DNA of 48,453 nt from Actinomycetes bacterium (GTDB lineage: Bacteria; Actinomycetota; Acidimicrobiia; Spongiisociales; UBA5794): positions 64,969 through 113,421 of the forward strand of contig JAHEJX010000213.1 of assembly GCA_024638645.1 (NCBI GenBank), given 5' to 3'. How positions within the stretch are numbered: position 1 is the first letter of the stretch; the number at the start of each line of letters is the position of its first letter. A program made the position numbers and the translations under genes. The notes under the pieces were generated by a model. That model searched no databases, had not been told where the DNA came from, and saw only the letters and a list, made by a program, of their open reading frames with translations. This document shows, in pieces, positions 25,591 through 36,400 of this stretch.

Positions 25591-25628
25591 GGTATCCGGT
25601 ATCCGGATACCTCCGGATACCGGATACC
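25591..25628. repeat. inverted GGTATCC/GGATACC repeat cluster
   Basis: GGTATCC GGTATCC GGATACC TCC GGATACC GGATACC: two units in one orientation meeting three in the other, with a perfect 14-base palindrome at the junction (25598-25611). Same family as the 15.9-kb array. Confidence 0.85.
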
Positions 25629-25671
25629 GGGTACTGGCTACCCGCCTTCAGTTTTCCACCTGCCCAACCTC

Positions 25672-25677
25672 TACTAT
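25672..25677 (+). promoter_or_regulatory. candidate -10 element of rplU-rpmA
   Basis: TACTAT, with a weak TTCAGT 19 bases upstream, 56 bases before the rplU start. It would give an approximately 50-base leader. Confidence 0.35.
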
Positions 25678-25732
25678 CATCACATCCGCACTTCAGAGCG
25701 CCGGGTTGACCGCGCTCCTTTCCGGAGGAAAC

Positions 25733-26095
25733 ATGTACGCCATCATCCGCGCAGGCGGTAAACAAGCGAAGGTTCGCGAAGGCGACGTCATCGACGTCGA
25801 GCGGATCAAGGGTGACTCGGACGAGGTCGTCTACACCCCGCTCCTCATCGTCGGTGAGGATGGCAAAGTCGTGTCTGACCGGTCGAAGCTCGAGAAGGCC
25901 AAGGTGACGGCCAAGATCGTGGGCGAGAGCGCAGGCGAGAAGATCGATATCTTCAAGTACAAGAACAAGACGGGTTACCGGCGCCGCCAAGGCCACCGTC
26001 AGAAGTACACCCGCATCGAGGTCACGAAGATCACCGGTGGACCTCGCAAGAGCTCGAAGAAGAAAAAGACAGAAGAACCCGAAGCGGAGGCGTGA
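25733..26095 (+). CDS. rplU: 50S ribosomal protein L21
   Basis: A 120-residue protein from ATG 25733 with CCGGAGG 5 bases upstream, which rules out the in-frame start further upstream. The L21 signature is YAIIRAGGKQAKVREGDVIDVE and the C-terminal KYKNKTGYRRRQGHRQKYT binds 23S rRNA. An extra Lys/Glu tail extends the usual length of about 103. rpmA follows after 3 bases, the universal L21-L27 pair upstream of obg. Confidence 0.96.
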   Translation: MYAIIRAGGKQAKVREGDVIDVERIKGDSDEVVYTPLLIVGEDGKVVSDRSKLEKAKVTAKIVGESAGEKIDIFKYKNKTGYRRRQGHRQKYTRIEVTKITGGPRKSSKKKKTEEPEAEA

Positions 26096-26098
26096 GCC

Positions 26099-26350
26099 AT
26101 GTCAAAGACCAAGGCCAGCGGCTCATCTAAGAACGGGCGCGACTCAGCAGCACAGCGGCTGGGCCCCAAGGCATTTGACGGCCAATTCGTGACGGCTGGG
26201 TCAGTGATCGTCCGCCAGCGCGGCACTCGAATCCACCCAGGCGATAACGTCGGCCGTGGCGGCGACGACACGCTGTTCGCCAAGATCGACGGAACCGTTC
26301 AGTTCGGCTCGAGGCGCGGCAGGCGCAACGTGTCGGTCACAGCCGAATAG
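26099..26350 (+). CDS. rpmA: 50S ribosomal protein L27
   Basis: An 83-residue protein from ATG 26099. It has [19 protein letters not shown] and the L27 signature [28 protein letters not shown]. The N-terminal arm ([15 protein letters not shown]) reaches toward the peptidyl-transferase centre. No Firmicute-type cleavable leader is present. Confidence 0.96.
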   Translation: MSKTKASGSSKNGRDSAAQRLGPKAFDGQFVTAGSVIVRQRGTRIHPGDNVGRGGDDTLFAKIDGTVQFGSRRGRRNVSVTAE

Positions 26351-26427
26351 CGGTCCGAGCCGCCGAGTAGCCTCGGCTGCCAATCAGATCAATGCGTCGG
26401 TGACGACGCTTCAGTAGGAGTCTTCCG

Positions 26428-27704
<1,277 letters not shown>

Positions 27705-27705
<1 letters not shown>

Positions 27706-28781
27706 TGCGCCGCGCCGCCACCAAGGGCCGTCCGGTCGTAGTGAAGGTTGGTTCTTCGAGCCTGTCCTCGCCCGGCCGTGGTCTCGACTCGGGTGCGGTG
27801 CAGCGGGTGGTCGATCAGGTCGAGGCGTTGTGGCGTGACGGCCATCCCGCGCTGCTTGTGACATCCGGCGCGGTGTCTGCGGGACTGCCCGTGCTCGGCC
27901 TCGATGCGCCGCCGACCGACCTGCCGGGATCTCAAGTTGCCGCCGCCGTGGGGCAGAGCAAGCTCATGGAAAGCTACGGTGCCGCATTTGGGGCACGCTC
28001 GCGCGTTACGGCGCAGGTTCTGCTCACCCGTGATGTGCTCGCTCGCCGCGACCAATATCTGCACTCTCGCGAAGCTCTGGAGCGCATGCTCGATCTCGGC
28101 ATCGTGCCGATCATCAATGAGAATGACACCGTCGTCGTGGACGAGCTGAAGCTTGGCGACAACGATCGCTTGGCGGCAATCGTCTCCCATCTCATCGATG
28201 CCGCCATGCTCATCATCCTCACTGACACGTCAGGGTTGTTTTCAGAAGATCCTCGACTCCAGCCGCAGGCGGAGCTCATCAGCGCAGTGCGACATACCGA
28301 CGAGGTTCTCGACGAGCTGTGGGCGACGTCATCGAAAGGTGTCCTCGGCAGTGGGGGAGTTGCTACCAAGATTGCCGCCGCCCGCATGGCCGCCTGGTCC
28401 GGAATTCCGACCGTGATTGCCCCGGCCGACGACCTTGACGTCACCATCAAGGCTGTCGCCGGCGAGGAGGTCGGCACCTGGATCGACCCCCATAGCTCGA
28501 AGCTTCCGGCGCGCAAGCTATGGATCGCGTTCGGACTGCCCGCTCGCGGCAAACTCACAATTGACGCCGGAGCCCGTAAGGCGCTCGTCACCAACGGCAG
28601 CTCCCTCCTTGCGGTCGGGGTGATTGGCATTGAGGGCGACTTCGACTCTGGCGACGCCGTCGAAATCTTCGATTCCAGTGGGCTGCTGGTCGGCAAGGGC
28701 CTTTCGCGAACCGCCGCAAGTGCGGCGGCAAGTGCGTCCGGCACGCTGGTTCATCGCGACGACCTTGTCGTCCTCGTTTAG
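27705..28781 (+). CDS. proB: glutamate 5-kinase
   Basis: A 358-residue protein from ATG 27705, overlapping the obg stop by 1 base; GTG 27702 just upstream is possible. The amino-acid kinase domain has VVKVGSSSL and the substrate and nucleotide loops VTSGAVSAG, INENDTVV, FGDNDRL-like LGDNDRLAAIV, and LTDTSGLF. A C-terminal PUA domain (about 270-358: GKLTIDAGARKAL) is present. It phosphorylates glutamate in the first step of proline synthesis. proA, normally next, is displaced by 12 kb here. A small hairpin (28785-28798) follows the stop. Confidence 0.95.
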
Positions 28782-28784
28782 CTC

Positions 28785-28798
28785 CCGCCGAATGGCGG
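28785..28798 (+). terminator. short hairpin after proB
   Basis: CCGCC-GAAT-GGCGG, five pairs, starting 4 bases after the proB stop. No U-tract. It may separate proB from the nar operon. Confidence 0.35.
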
Positions 28799-28811
28799 CG
28801 GTCACCTCCGG

Positions 28812-28855
28812 TTCGAAGTAGGGACCTATTCGGGCCGTTCGGCCCTACTAGTCGA
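28812..28855. promoter_or_regulatory. inverted repeat in the nar upstream region
   Basis: TTCGA-A-GTAGGG ... CCCTAC-TAG-TCGAA: eleven matched bases in each arm, with an inner GGGCC-GTTC-GGCCC hairpin option. It could be a leader structure or a terminator/antiterminator. Role inferred only from position. Confidence 0.35.
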
Positions 28856-28866
28856 AGCTCGTTCTC

Positions 28867-28895
28867 GCTTTCCTTACTCAAGAAGTAAAGAAAGC
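28867..28895. promoter_or_regulatory. operator-like inverted repeat upstream of narK
   Basis: GCTTTCcTTACT, spacer CAAGA, AGTAAaGAAAGC: arms of 12 with one mismatch, centred 66 bases before the first narK start. It is A/T-richer than its surroundings. The size and symmetry suit a dimeric winged-helix regulator. The Rrf2 protein encoded within the operon is the natural candidate. Confidence 0.4.
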
Positions 28896-28947
28896 GGGTC
28901 GCGGTCAGGCCGCCGCGGGGTGCTCGCATCTCGTCGAGAGGGGTCCA

Positions 28948-30564
28948 ATGGACGAGGCGCCGTCGAACGGGGACGCATCCGAGGAAGTACCCCCAAAGCT
29001 CCTCGACTTCAAGCAAGAACGCATCCGCACGTTGCACTACACGTGGATCGCCTTCTTCATGACCTTCTACGTCTGGTTCAACATGGCGCCGCTGTCGACG
29101 ACCATGCTGGACAACGTTGGTTGGCTCACGGACGAGCACATCAAGATCCTGCTGATCGCCAACGTGGCGCTCACGATCCCGGCCCGTATCGTCGTCGGCG
29201 CTCTCATCGACCGTTACGGAGCTCGAATCGTCTTCTCGGGCCTGATGGTGGTGATGGCGATCCCTGCGGTTGTCTTTGCGTTCGGCAACTCGTTCATGCA
29301 GCTGCTGATTGCCCGCCTTGTGTTGAGCTCGGTCGGCGCCGGCTTCGTCATCGGCATCAAGATGGTTGCCCAGTGGTTCCCTCCCAAGTACATCGGCCGG
29401 GCCGAGGGTTTCTACGCCGGCTGGGGAAACTTCGGGTCCGCGTTTGCCGCCATGACGCTGCCTTGGTTCGCCATCACCGTCATGGACGACTGGTTCGGCC
29501 TCGGAGCCAATTCGTGGCGATGGGCAATGGCGGTCAACGGGCTCGTCATGGGCGGCTACGGCGTTTGGTACTACTTCCTGGTTCGTGACGTGCCGGAGGG
29601 CAAGTCTCTGCTGACGACCAAGAAGACCGAGCCGATGATGGTGACTTCGTACGGTGACCTCATCCAGTACATCGTGTGGTCATTCCCGTTGATGGGTGCG
29701 CTGGGAGTACTTGCCTGGCGAGTTAGCAATGTGAAGATCGACGGCGACCCCGTCATCTCGGACGCCGTGCTCTACCTGATATACGCGATTCTCGCCGCCA
29801 TCTACGTCGGCCATGTATTCAAGACCCTCCAGATCAACCTGCCCTACTTGAAGGCAGGTGTGCCGGACGATGAGAAGTACCACTGGGGCAGCGTCGCCGC
29901 TCTCAACAGCACGTACTTCGCCAACTTCGGGGCAGAGCTGGCAGTCGTCTCGATGCTTCCTGCCTTTTACGAGCTGACTTTCGAACCGCTGCGCAGCAGC
30001 GGTGGCGGTCCGCTGGTGACCGCAACCGTTGCCGGGGTGGTAGCTGCTTCTTTCGCATTCGTGAACCTGGTAGCTCGTCCGCTCGGCGGTTACCTGTCGG
30101 ACCGGATGACCAACCGGAAGCGCACCATGTTGCTCTACATGTTCGGCATAGTCATCGGCTTTTTCCTGATGGCGTTCATTGGCAAGTGGGACGGGACCGT
30201 AGACGCCGACGGCTTCCGTACCGTGATTCCGAGTTTCGGCGGCCTGACCTGGCTCGTGGTGGCCGTGATCATCACGATCTTCGCCTCGGTATTTGTCCAG
30301 GGGGCCGAGGGTGCGACGTTCGCCATCATCCCCATGATCAACAAACGTATGACCGGCCAAATCGCCGGAATGGCTGGGGCGTACGGCAACGTCGGCGCAG
30401 TGATCTACCTGGTCATCTTCTCCCTCGTCGACGCCCGCACCTTCTTCTTCGTGCTCGCCGGGGGAGCGTTGGCGAGCCTGCTGGTCACCTGGTTCATGCT
30501 CGAAGAACCGAAGGGGGCGTTTGCCGACACGCTCGATGTCCACGCTGAAGCGGAGGCAACCTGA
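28948..30564 (+). CDS. narK: NarK-family nitrate/nitrite transporter, first copy
   Basis: A 538-residue major facilitator protein from ATG 28948 with GAGAGGGG upstream. Twelve transmembrane helices are visible. The two nitrate signatures are GWGNFGSAFAAMTLP (helix 5) and GAYGNVGAVIYLVIF (helix 11). The two substrate arginines correspond to R in ALTIPARIVVG (helix 2) and NLVARPLGGYLSDR (helix 8). It moves nitrate in by proton symport or exchanges it for nitrite. It opens the operon and overlaps the second narK by 1 base. Confidence 0.9.
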   Translation: MDEAPSNGDASEEVPPKLLDFKQERIRTLHYTWIAFFMTFYVWFNMAPLSTTMLDNVGWLTDEHIKILLIANVALTIPARIVVGALIDRYGARIVFSGLMVVMAIPAVVFAFGNSFMQLLIARLVLSSVGAGFVIGIKMVAQWFPPKYIGRAEGFYAGWGNFGSAFAAMTLPWFAITVMDDWFGLGANSWRWAMAVNGLVMGGYGVWYYFLVRDVPEGKSLLTTKKTEPMMVTSYGDLIQYIVWSFPLMGALGVLAWRVSNVKIDGDPVISDAVLYLIYAILAAIYVGHVFKTLQINLPYLKAGVPDDEKYHWGSVAALNSTYFANFGAELAVVSMLPAFYELTFEPLRSSGGGPLVTATVAGVVAASFAFVNLVARPLGGYLSDRMTNRKRTMLLYMFGIVIGFFLMAFIGKWDGTVDADGFRTVIPSFGGLTWLVVAVIITIFASVFVQGAEGATFAIIPMINKRMTGQIAGMAGAYGNVGAVIYLVIFSLVDARTFFFVLAGGALASLLVTWFMLEEPKGAFADTLDVHAEAEAT

Positions 30565-32204
30565 TGACCCAATCGGCGGCTGATCCCAAACAAAGCAAGT
30601 CGAAAGTCGACATATACGAGTGGGACCCGGAGGACGACGCCTTCTGGGAGAGCACCGGCAAGAAGATTGCGACCCGCAACCTGTGGATCTCGATCCCCTC
30701 CCTGCTGTGCGGTTTCGCGGTGTGGCTCTATTGGAGCGTCATTACGGTCCAGATGCTCAACTTGGGGTTCCCCTTCACCAACGCTGAGTTGTTCACCTTG
30801 TCGTCGATCGCCGGGCTGACAGGGGCAACCCTGCGCATTCCGAGCAGCTTCTTCATCCGCCTTGCCGGCGGGCGCAACACGATCTTCTTCACGACCGCGC
30901 TGCTGATGATCCCGGCAGCGGGAACCGGATTCGCCCTGCTCAGCCAGGACACTCCGCTGTGGGTGTTCCAACTGATGGCATTCCTGTCCGGCCTCGGTGG
31001 CGGCAACTTCGCTTCCTCGATGTCGAACATCAGCTTCTTCTATCCCAAGCGGATGCAGGGTCTGTCGCTCGGCCTCAATGCCGGGCTCGGCAACGCCGGC
31101 GTCACGACGATGCAGATCCTCGTTCCGGCGGTCATGACGGTGGGTGTGTTCGGTGGCGGATCGCTCGTCCTCCAGAAGCCGTCGGGCACCCTCATCGGAA
31201 AGATTGCAGCGGGCACCGAGGCCTGGATCCACAATGCCGGCTTCGTCTGGCTCGTGTTCCTGATTCCCCTGGCGTTTCTCGGTTGGTTCAAGATGAACAA
31301 CATCCGAACGGAGCACGTGTCGCCGAACATTGGTGGCCCACTGAGCTCCATGGTGAAGGTCGGGGGGCTGCTCGGGCTATCCCTGATCCCGGCCGCTATA
31401 GGTCTGTTCGTCATCCTCCCCGAACCAACCGGGCTGGGATTGGCGTGGGCGCGCTATCCGGTGATTGCCCTTGTGATCTGGGGAACAGTCATGTTGCTCA
31501 AACAGGTCCGCGGCGAAATCAAGCCCAATCTCGAGCGGCAATTCAAGATCTTCGGCCACAAGCACACCTGGATCATGAGTGTGATCTACACGATGACGTT
31601 CGGTAGCTTCATCGGCTACTCGGCGGGTTTCGCCCTTGCCATCAAGGTGATCTTCGGTTTCCAGCACATCGAGATCGGTGGCGTGCTCACTCACGACACG
31701 GTCAACGCGAACGGGCCATCAGCGCTGACGTTCGCGTGGATGGGACCCTTCATTGGGGCCTTCATTCGCCCAGTGGGGGGCTGGATCGCAGACAAGGTGG
31801 GCGGTGCCAAAGTCACGCAGCTCGTTTCCGTCACGATGATCGGAAGCGCTCTCGGTGTCGCCTACTTCATGAACAAAGCCTATGCCTCGGCAACACCCGA
31901 GGACTACTTCGTGCCCTTCTTCTTGCTGTTTCTCGTTCTGTTCGCGGCAACCGGCGTCGGCAACGGCTCGACGTTCCGCACTATCGCCGTCGTGTTCGAC
32001 CAAGAGCAGGCCGGCCCGGTGCTCGGCTGGACTTCCGCAGTGGCGGCATACGGCGCCTTCATCATCCCGATCGAATTCGGCGACCAGATCAAAGCGGCGA
32101 CACCGCACTACGCGCTGATCGCGTTCGCAATCTTCTATGCAATCTGTCTCTTCATCAACTGGTGGTACTACCTGGGGCCCAAAGCGGAGTATCAGAACCC
32201 ATGA
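30564..32204 (+). CDS. narK: NarK-family nitrate/nitrite transporter, second copy
   Basis: A 546-residue major facilitator protein from ATG 30564. It has its own signatures LNAGLGNAGVTTMQ (helix 5) and a diverged helix 11 (GWTSAVAAYGAFIIP), and arginines in ATLRIPSSFFIR and FIRPVGGWIADKVGG. The two copies differ clearly, matching the NarK1/NarK2 pairing seen in many denitrifiers, where one acts as H+/nitrate symporter and the other as nitrate/nitrite antiporter. Which is which cannot be set from sequence alone. A long loop (about 205-225) is unusual. Its end overlaps the Rrf2 start by 4 bases (ATGA). Confidence 0.88.
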   Translation: MTQSAADPKQSKSKVDIYEWDPEDDAFWESTGKKIATRNLWISIPSLLCGFAVWLYWSVITVQMLNLGFPFTNAELFTLSSIAGLTGATLRIPSSFFIRLAGGRNTIFFTTALLMIPAAGTGFALLSQDTPLWVFQLMAFLSGLGGGNFASSMSNISFFYPKRMQGLSLGLNAGLGNAGVTTMQILVPAVMTVGVFGGGSLVLQKPSGTLIGKIAAGTEAWIHNAGFVWLVFLIPLAFLGWFKMNNIRTEHVSPNIGGPLSSMVKVGGLLGLSLIPAAIGLFVILPEPTGLGLAWARYPVIALVIWGTVMLLKQVRGEIKPNLERQFKIFGHKHTWIMSVIYTMTFGSFIGYSAGFALAIKVIFGFQHIEIGGVLTHDTVNANGPSALTFAWMGPFIGAFIRPVGGWIADKVGGAKVTQLVSVTMIGSALGVAYFMNKAYASATPEDYFVPFFLLFLVLFAATGVGNGSTFRTIAVVFDQEQAGPVLGWTSAVAAYGAFIIPIEFGDQIKAATPHYALIAFAIFYAICLFINWWYYLGPKAEYQNP

Positions 32205-32614
32205 GATTGGAGATCACCCGCAAGACCAACCTGGCAATCAGTGCGATGGCGGAGCTCGACCGCGCCGGTCGGCGGATGTCTGGCAAAGACCTTGCCTCTT
32301 CGATCGACACCACAACGGCGTTTCTCGCCCAAGTCGTGACCCCGCTGGTGCGATGCGGTTGGGTGCTATCACAACCGGGCAGGGCCGGCGGATATGAGCT
32401 CGTGGTAGATGCCACCAGCCTGTCCGTTCTCGACGTGATCGAGGCCGTCGAAGGGCCGACGGACACACGATCGTGCGTAATGCGCTCAGGCGATTGCTCG
32501 GTGGCTGACCCATGCGCGACACATGAGGCCTGGGCGCGCGCACGTACTGCATTGATCAATGAGCTGGCGGTGACTCCCATCAGCATTCTCTCGCCGCAAG
32601 GAGTTCGTGGATGA
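32201..32614 (+). CDS. Rrf2-family regulator with three-cysteine cluster motif (NsrR/IscR-like)
   Basis: A 137-residue protein from ATG 32201. The winged helix lies at residues 27-67 (GKDLASSIDTTTAFLAQVV, GRAGGYEL), the Rrf2 layout. The cluster loop has C92-x6-C99-x5-C105, close to the C-x5-C-x5/7-C spacing that binds a [2Fe-2S] or [4Fe-4S] cluster in IscR and NsrR. Such proteins sense NO, iron-sulphur status or oxygen. Translational coupling to narK2 and to the cytochrome gene (4-base overlaps on both sides) implies it controls, and is controlled with, the nitrate operon. Confidence 0.85.
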   Translation: MRLEITRKTNLAISAMAELDRAGRRMSGKDLASSIDTTTAFLAQVVTPLVRCGWVLSQPGRAGGYELVVDATSLSVLDVIEAVEGPTDTRSCVMRSGDCSVADPCATHEAWARARTALINELAVTPISILSPQGVRG

Positions 32615-33438
32615 GATCATTCGTCAAGGTTGTCGTCGGCGCATTGCTGTTTGTCGGCCTAATGGCGGCCGCAGCCGCGGGCGACGTGAGCTCGCCGGCA
32701 GCGCTGGCCCTGCAGGACGGTGATGGCGCTGTGGTCTATCAAGCGAATTGTGCTTCGTGCCATCAGGTCGATGGCGCCGGTGTCGCCGGGGTGTTTCCTC
32801 CGCTGGCCGGCAACCCGAAAGCCGGAGACGCCGCTTATGTGGAATCTGTCGTCGTAGGCGGCCAGAGCGGCGCAATCGAAGTGCTCGGAGTCACCTACAA
32901 CGGTGTGATGCCGGCTGTTGACCTCACTCCGGCCGAGCTCACGGCCGTCGTCGCTTACGTCGGCACACTTGCCGGCGGCGATCAGCCCACCCCCACGACG
33001 GCGGCGCCTCCGCAAGATGGGGACTCGGCGCACGGCGAGAAGCTGTTCAAGGGTGCTACGGGATTCACAGCAGGCGGAGCGGCGTGCGCAGCCTGCCACT
33101 CGGCAGGCGACATCGGTTTTGGCGGAGGCTCGGGGCTGGGGCCCGACCTCAGCGACGTGTTTGACCGATTTGGTGGCGAAGCGGGCCTCCGGGCGTGGCT
33201 CGGCTCACCCGGCTCAGCCACCATGCAGCCCCTTTTCGTGGACAAGCCGTTGACGGATGGCGAGATATCAGATCTCACTGCGTTCCTCGCCACCACCACG
33301 AGCGTCAAGCCGACGGGTGGAATCGACGTCGTGCTGCTTTCGAGCATCGTCGGGATGTTGATCCTGCTCGGCTTCATGGCCTGGCGGATCAAGGGCCCCA
33401 ACGAGACATACAACCAACGGTTGAGGAGTATGCAATGA
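32611..33438 (+). CDS. membrane-anchored dihaem cytochrome c (NarC-like)
   Basis: A 275-residue protein from ATG 32611. The N-terminal signal segment (about 5-24, VKVVVGALLFVGLMAAAA) is followed by two haem c sites: C47-A-S-C50-H51 and C159-A-A-C162-H163. Candidate axial methionines are M100 (GVMPAVDL) and the Met in SATMQPLF. A Thr/Pro hinge (about 124-136) joins the two domains, and a C-terminal helix (about 244-264) anchors the protein outside the membrane. Thermus nar operons also begin with a dihaem cytochrome, NarC. It overlaps narG by 4 bases, so a role in electron transfer to or from the nitrate reductase is likely. Confidence 0.85.
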   Translation: MRSFVKVVVGALLFVGLMAAAAAGDVSSPAALALQDGDGAVVYQANCASCHQVDGAGVAGVFPPLAGNPKAGDAAYVESVVVGGQSGAIEVLGVTYNGVMPAVDLTPAELTAVVAYVGTLAGGDQPTPTTAAPPQDGDSAHGEKLFKGATGFTAGGAACAACHSAGDIGFGGGSGLGPDLSDVFDRFGGEAGLRAWLGSPGSATMQPLFVDKPLTDGEISDLTAFLATTTSVKPTGGIDVVLLSSIVGMLILLGFMAWRIKGPNETYNQRLRSMQ

Positions 33439-36400
33439 GCGACAAGTGGATCCTCGAGGTCACCGACCCGGCCGCCCGCCGTTGGGAAGAGTTCTATCGC
33501 AATCGCTTCCAGCACGACAAGCGGGTCCGCACCACCCACGGCGTCAACTGCACAGGCAGCTGCTCATGGGAGGTGTTCGTCAAGGACGGGATCGTCACCT
33601 GGGAGCTCCAGGCCACCGACTACCCACAGCTCGAAGAGGGCCTGCCGCCGTACGAGCCGCGGGGATGTCAACGCGGCATCAGCTACTCGTGGTACCTCTA
33701 CAGCCCGATCCGGGTGAAATATCCCTACGCCCGCGGTGTGCTCGTCGACATGTACCGCCAGGCCAAGAAAGAGAAGCTTGGCGATCCTGTCGCAGCTTGG
33801 GGTCTGATTCAGGACACTGCTGAGTGGAGAGAGCGCTACCAGCAGGCCCGCGGCAAGGGTGGATTCCGGCGCATCAGCTGGGACGAAGCGCTCGAGATTG
33901 CGGCTGCCTCAACCATCCACACGATCAAGACACACGGTCCAGACCGGGTCGCCGGTTTCTCCCCCATCCCCGCCATGTCCCAGATCAGCTACGCGGCGGG
34001 CAGCCGGTTCATGTCGCTCATTGGTGGCACGATCCTCAGCTTCTATGACTGGTACTGCGACCTGCCTCCGGCGTCTCCCGAGACGTGGGGAGAGCAGACG
34101 GATGTGCCTGAATCGGCCGATTGGTACAACAGCCGATTCATCGCCGTAATGGGCTCCAACCTAAACATGACCAGGACCCCAGACACGCACTTCATATCCG
34201 AGGTTCGCCACGCCGGCGGCAAGCTGGTTGTGTTCAGCCCGGATTTCAGTCAGGTCGCTAAGTACGCCGACTGGTGGATCCCGTCCAACCCAGGTCAGGA
34301 CACCGCCTTCTGGCTCGCGGTCGACCACGTGTTGCTCACCGAGTTCTATCGCGATCGCAAGGTCGAGTACTTCGATGAATACACCAAGCAGTACACCGAT
34401 CTTCCCCTCCTCGTTGAGGTTGGCGAGAACGGCCCAGGGCAGTATGTCCGGGCGAACCGCGTCAGCCGGTACGCCAACGCCGAACACGGTGACTGGAAGA
34501 TGCTCATGTGGGATACGGAGGCAAATGACGTCCGTATGCCCAACGGCTCGATCGGATACCGCTGGGCGGACCAAGAAAAGGGCAAGTGGAATCTCGAGCT
34601 CCAGGACAGCGTCATGGGGCAGAAGATCACTCCGCGAATGACGTTTGTAGATGACCACGACGAGGTCGTTTCGGTTGAGTTCGATGACTTCGGTGGCGAC
34701 GGTCCCGTCAGCCGTGGCGTACCGGTCCGTTATCTGGAGACAGACGAGGGCCGCATCAAGGTCACCACGGTGTTCGATCTGATGATGTCCCGCTTTGGCG
34801 TGGATCGAGGCCTTGGTGGCTTTGTTGCCAAGAGCTATGACGACGAAGACGTGGCATACACACCCGCCTGGCAGGAGAAGTTCACTGGGATTCACCGTGA
34901 CGATGTGCTGCGCTTCGCTAGAGGTTGGGGCAAAAACGCAGAGCTCACCAACGGAAAAAACATGGTGATCATCGGTGCCGGCGCCAACCACTGGTACCAC
35001 AACAACTTGCTGTATCGGGCGGCGATCGTCGGCCTCATGTTGACCGGATCTGTCGGAGTCAACGGTGGTGGTCTGGCCCACTACGTCGGCCAGGAGAAAC
35101 TCGTCAATCAGGCATCGTGGGGCACGATTGCTTTCGGCCTCGACTGGGGTATGGCGCCCCGCCATCAGAACACCCCGTCGTGGCACTACGTCCATTCCGA
35201 CCAGTGGCGTTACGAAAAGGGCTACAGCGAATACGACTCGCTTCCCAACAATGGTGGGCGCAACGATCACACGATGGACCAGCAGGCTCGTGCAGTGCGA
35301 CAGGGTTGGCTCCCGTTCAACCCACACTTCACCCTGAACCCACTCGAGTTCACTGCCAAGGCCCGCCGACGCGGCGCAGACGACGAAACAGTGATATCGG
35401 ATCTCGTTGCCGGGCTCAAGGACGGCAGTGTCGAGTTCGCTATGGACGATCCCGACTCACCCTCCAGCTGGCCGCGGACCTGGTTCGTTTGGCGAGGTAA
35501 CTCCATAGGCACATCGGCCAAGGGCCACGAGTACTTCCTCCGCCACTACCTCGGCACTCACTCGACGGCGATCGCGGCCGAGCCTGCCGACCACGGAATC
35601 AGCGAAGTCGATGTCAGGCCGGATGCCCCCGTCGGCAAACTGGATCTGGTCGTCGATCTCAACTTCCGCATGGACACCACGGCGCTGTATTCCGACATAG
35701 TTCTCCCGGCTGCCACTTGGTACGAGAAGGACGACATCAACACAACGGATATGCACTCGTTCATCAACCCGATGCAGGCGGCAGTGCCGCCATCTTGGGA
35801 GTCGAAGTCTGACTGGCGGATTTTCCAGGTTCTCGCCGACAAATTCTCCGAGCTGGCCGAAGCCAGCGGTCTGCACGAAGCGGAAGACATCGTGATGATT
35901 CCTTTGCAGCATGACACAGCAGACGAGATTGCCCAGACCGCTCCGGGAAACTGGTGGGACGGTGAAGTCGAAGCGATCCCCGGCAAAACCATGCCCAAGT
36001 TCCGCATCATTAAGCGGGACTTCCCCAAGGTCGCAGAAAAGATGCGGACCCTGGGGCCCCAGGTTCGGTCGAACGGCGTCGGCCAGCATGGGCTACGTGT
36101 CCAGGTGCAGGACTTCTACGATGAGCTGGCCCGCAAGCAGCCATCGAGCACTTCAAGTGGCAACGGCATCATCCTGCCGTCGCTGGAGATGGATCGCGAG
36201 GTGTGCGAAGCGATCCTTGCTCTCGACCCTGCATCCAACGGTGAGCTCGCCTATCGGGCGTTCGAGGCAGAAGAGGCCAAGACCGGCCGTACCCTCCGAT
36301 ACATGGGCGACGGGCAGCGCGATGTCAGAATCGACTTCGCCTCGATCGTGGCGCAGCCCCGCCGCGTTCTCACTACGCCGACATGGAGTGGCATCGTCAG

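Noticed and set aside
29680..30543. Long antisense frames opposite narK and narG
   Set aside because: These follow from G+C-rich codon bias on the coding strand; they have no recognisable domains or ribosome sites.
33195..33434. Longer NarG with an N-terminal extension
   Set aside because: The extension is the cytochrome gene read in another frame; ATG 33435 gives the family start and a 4-base overlap.
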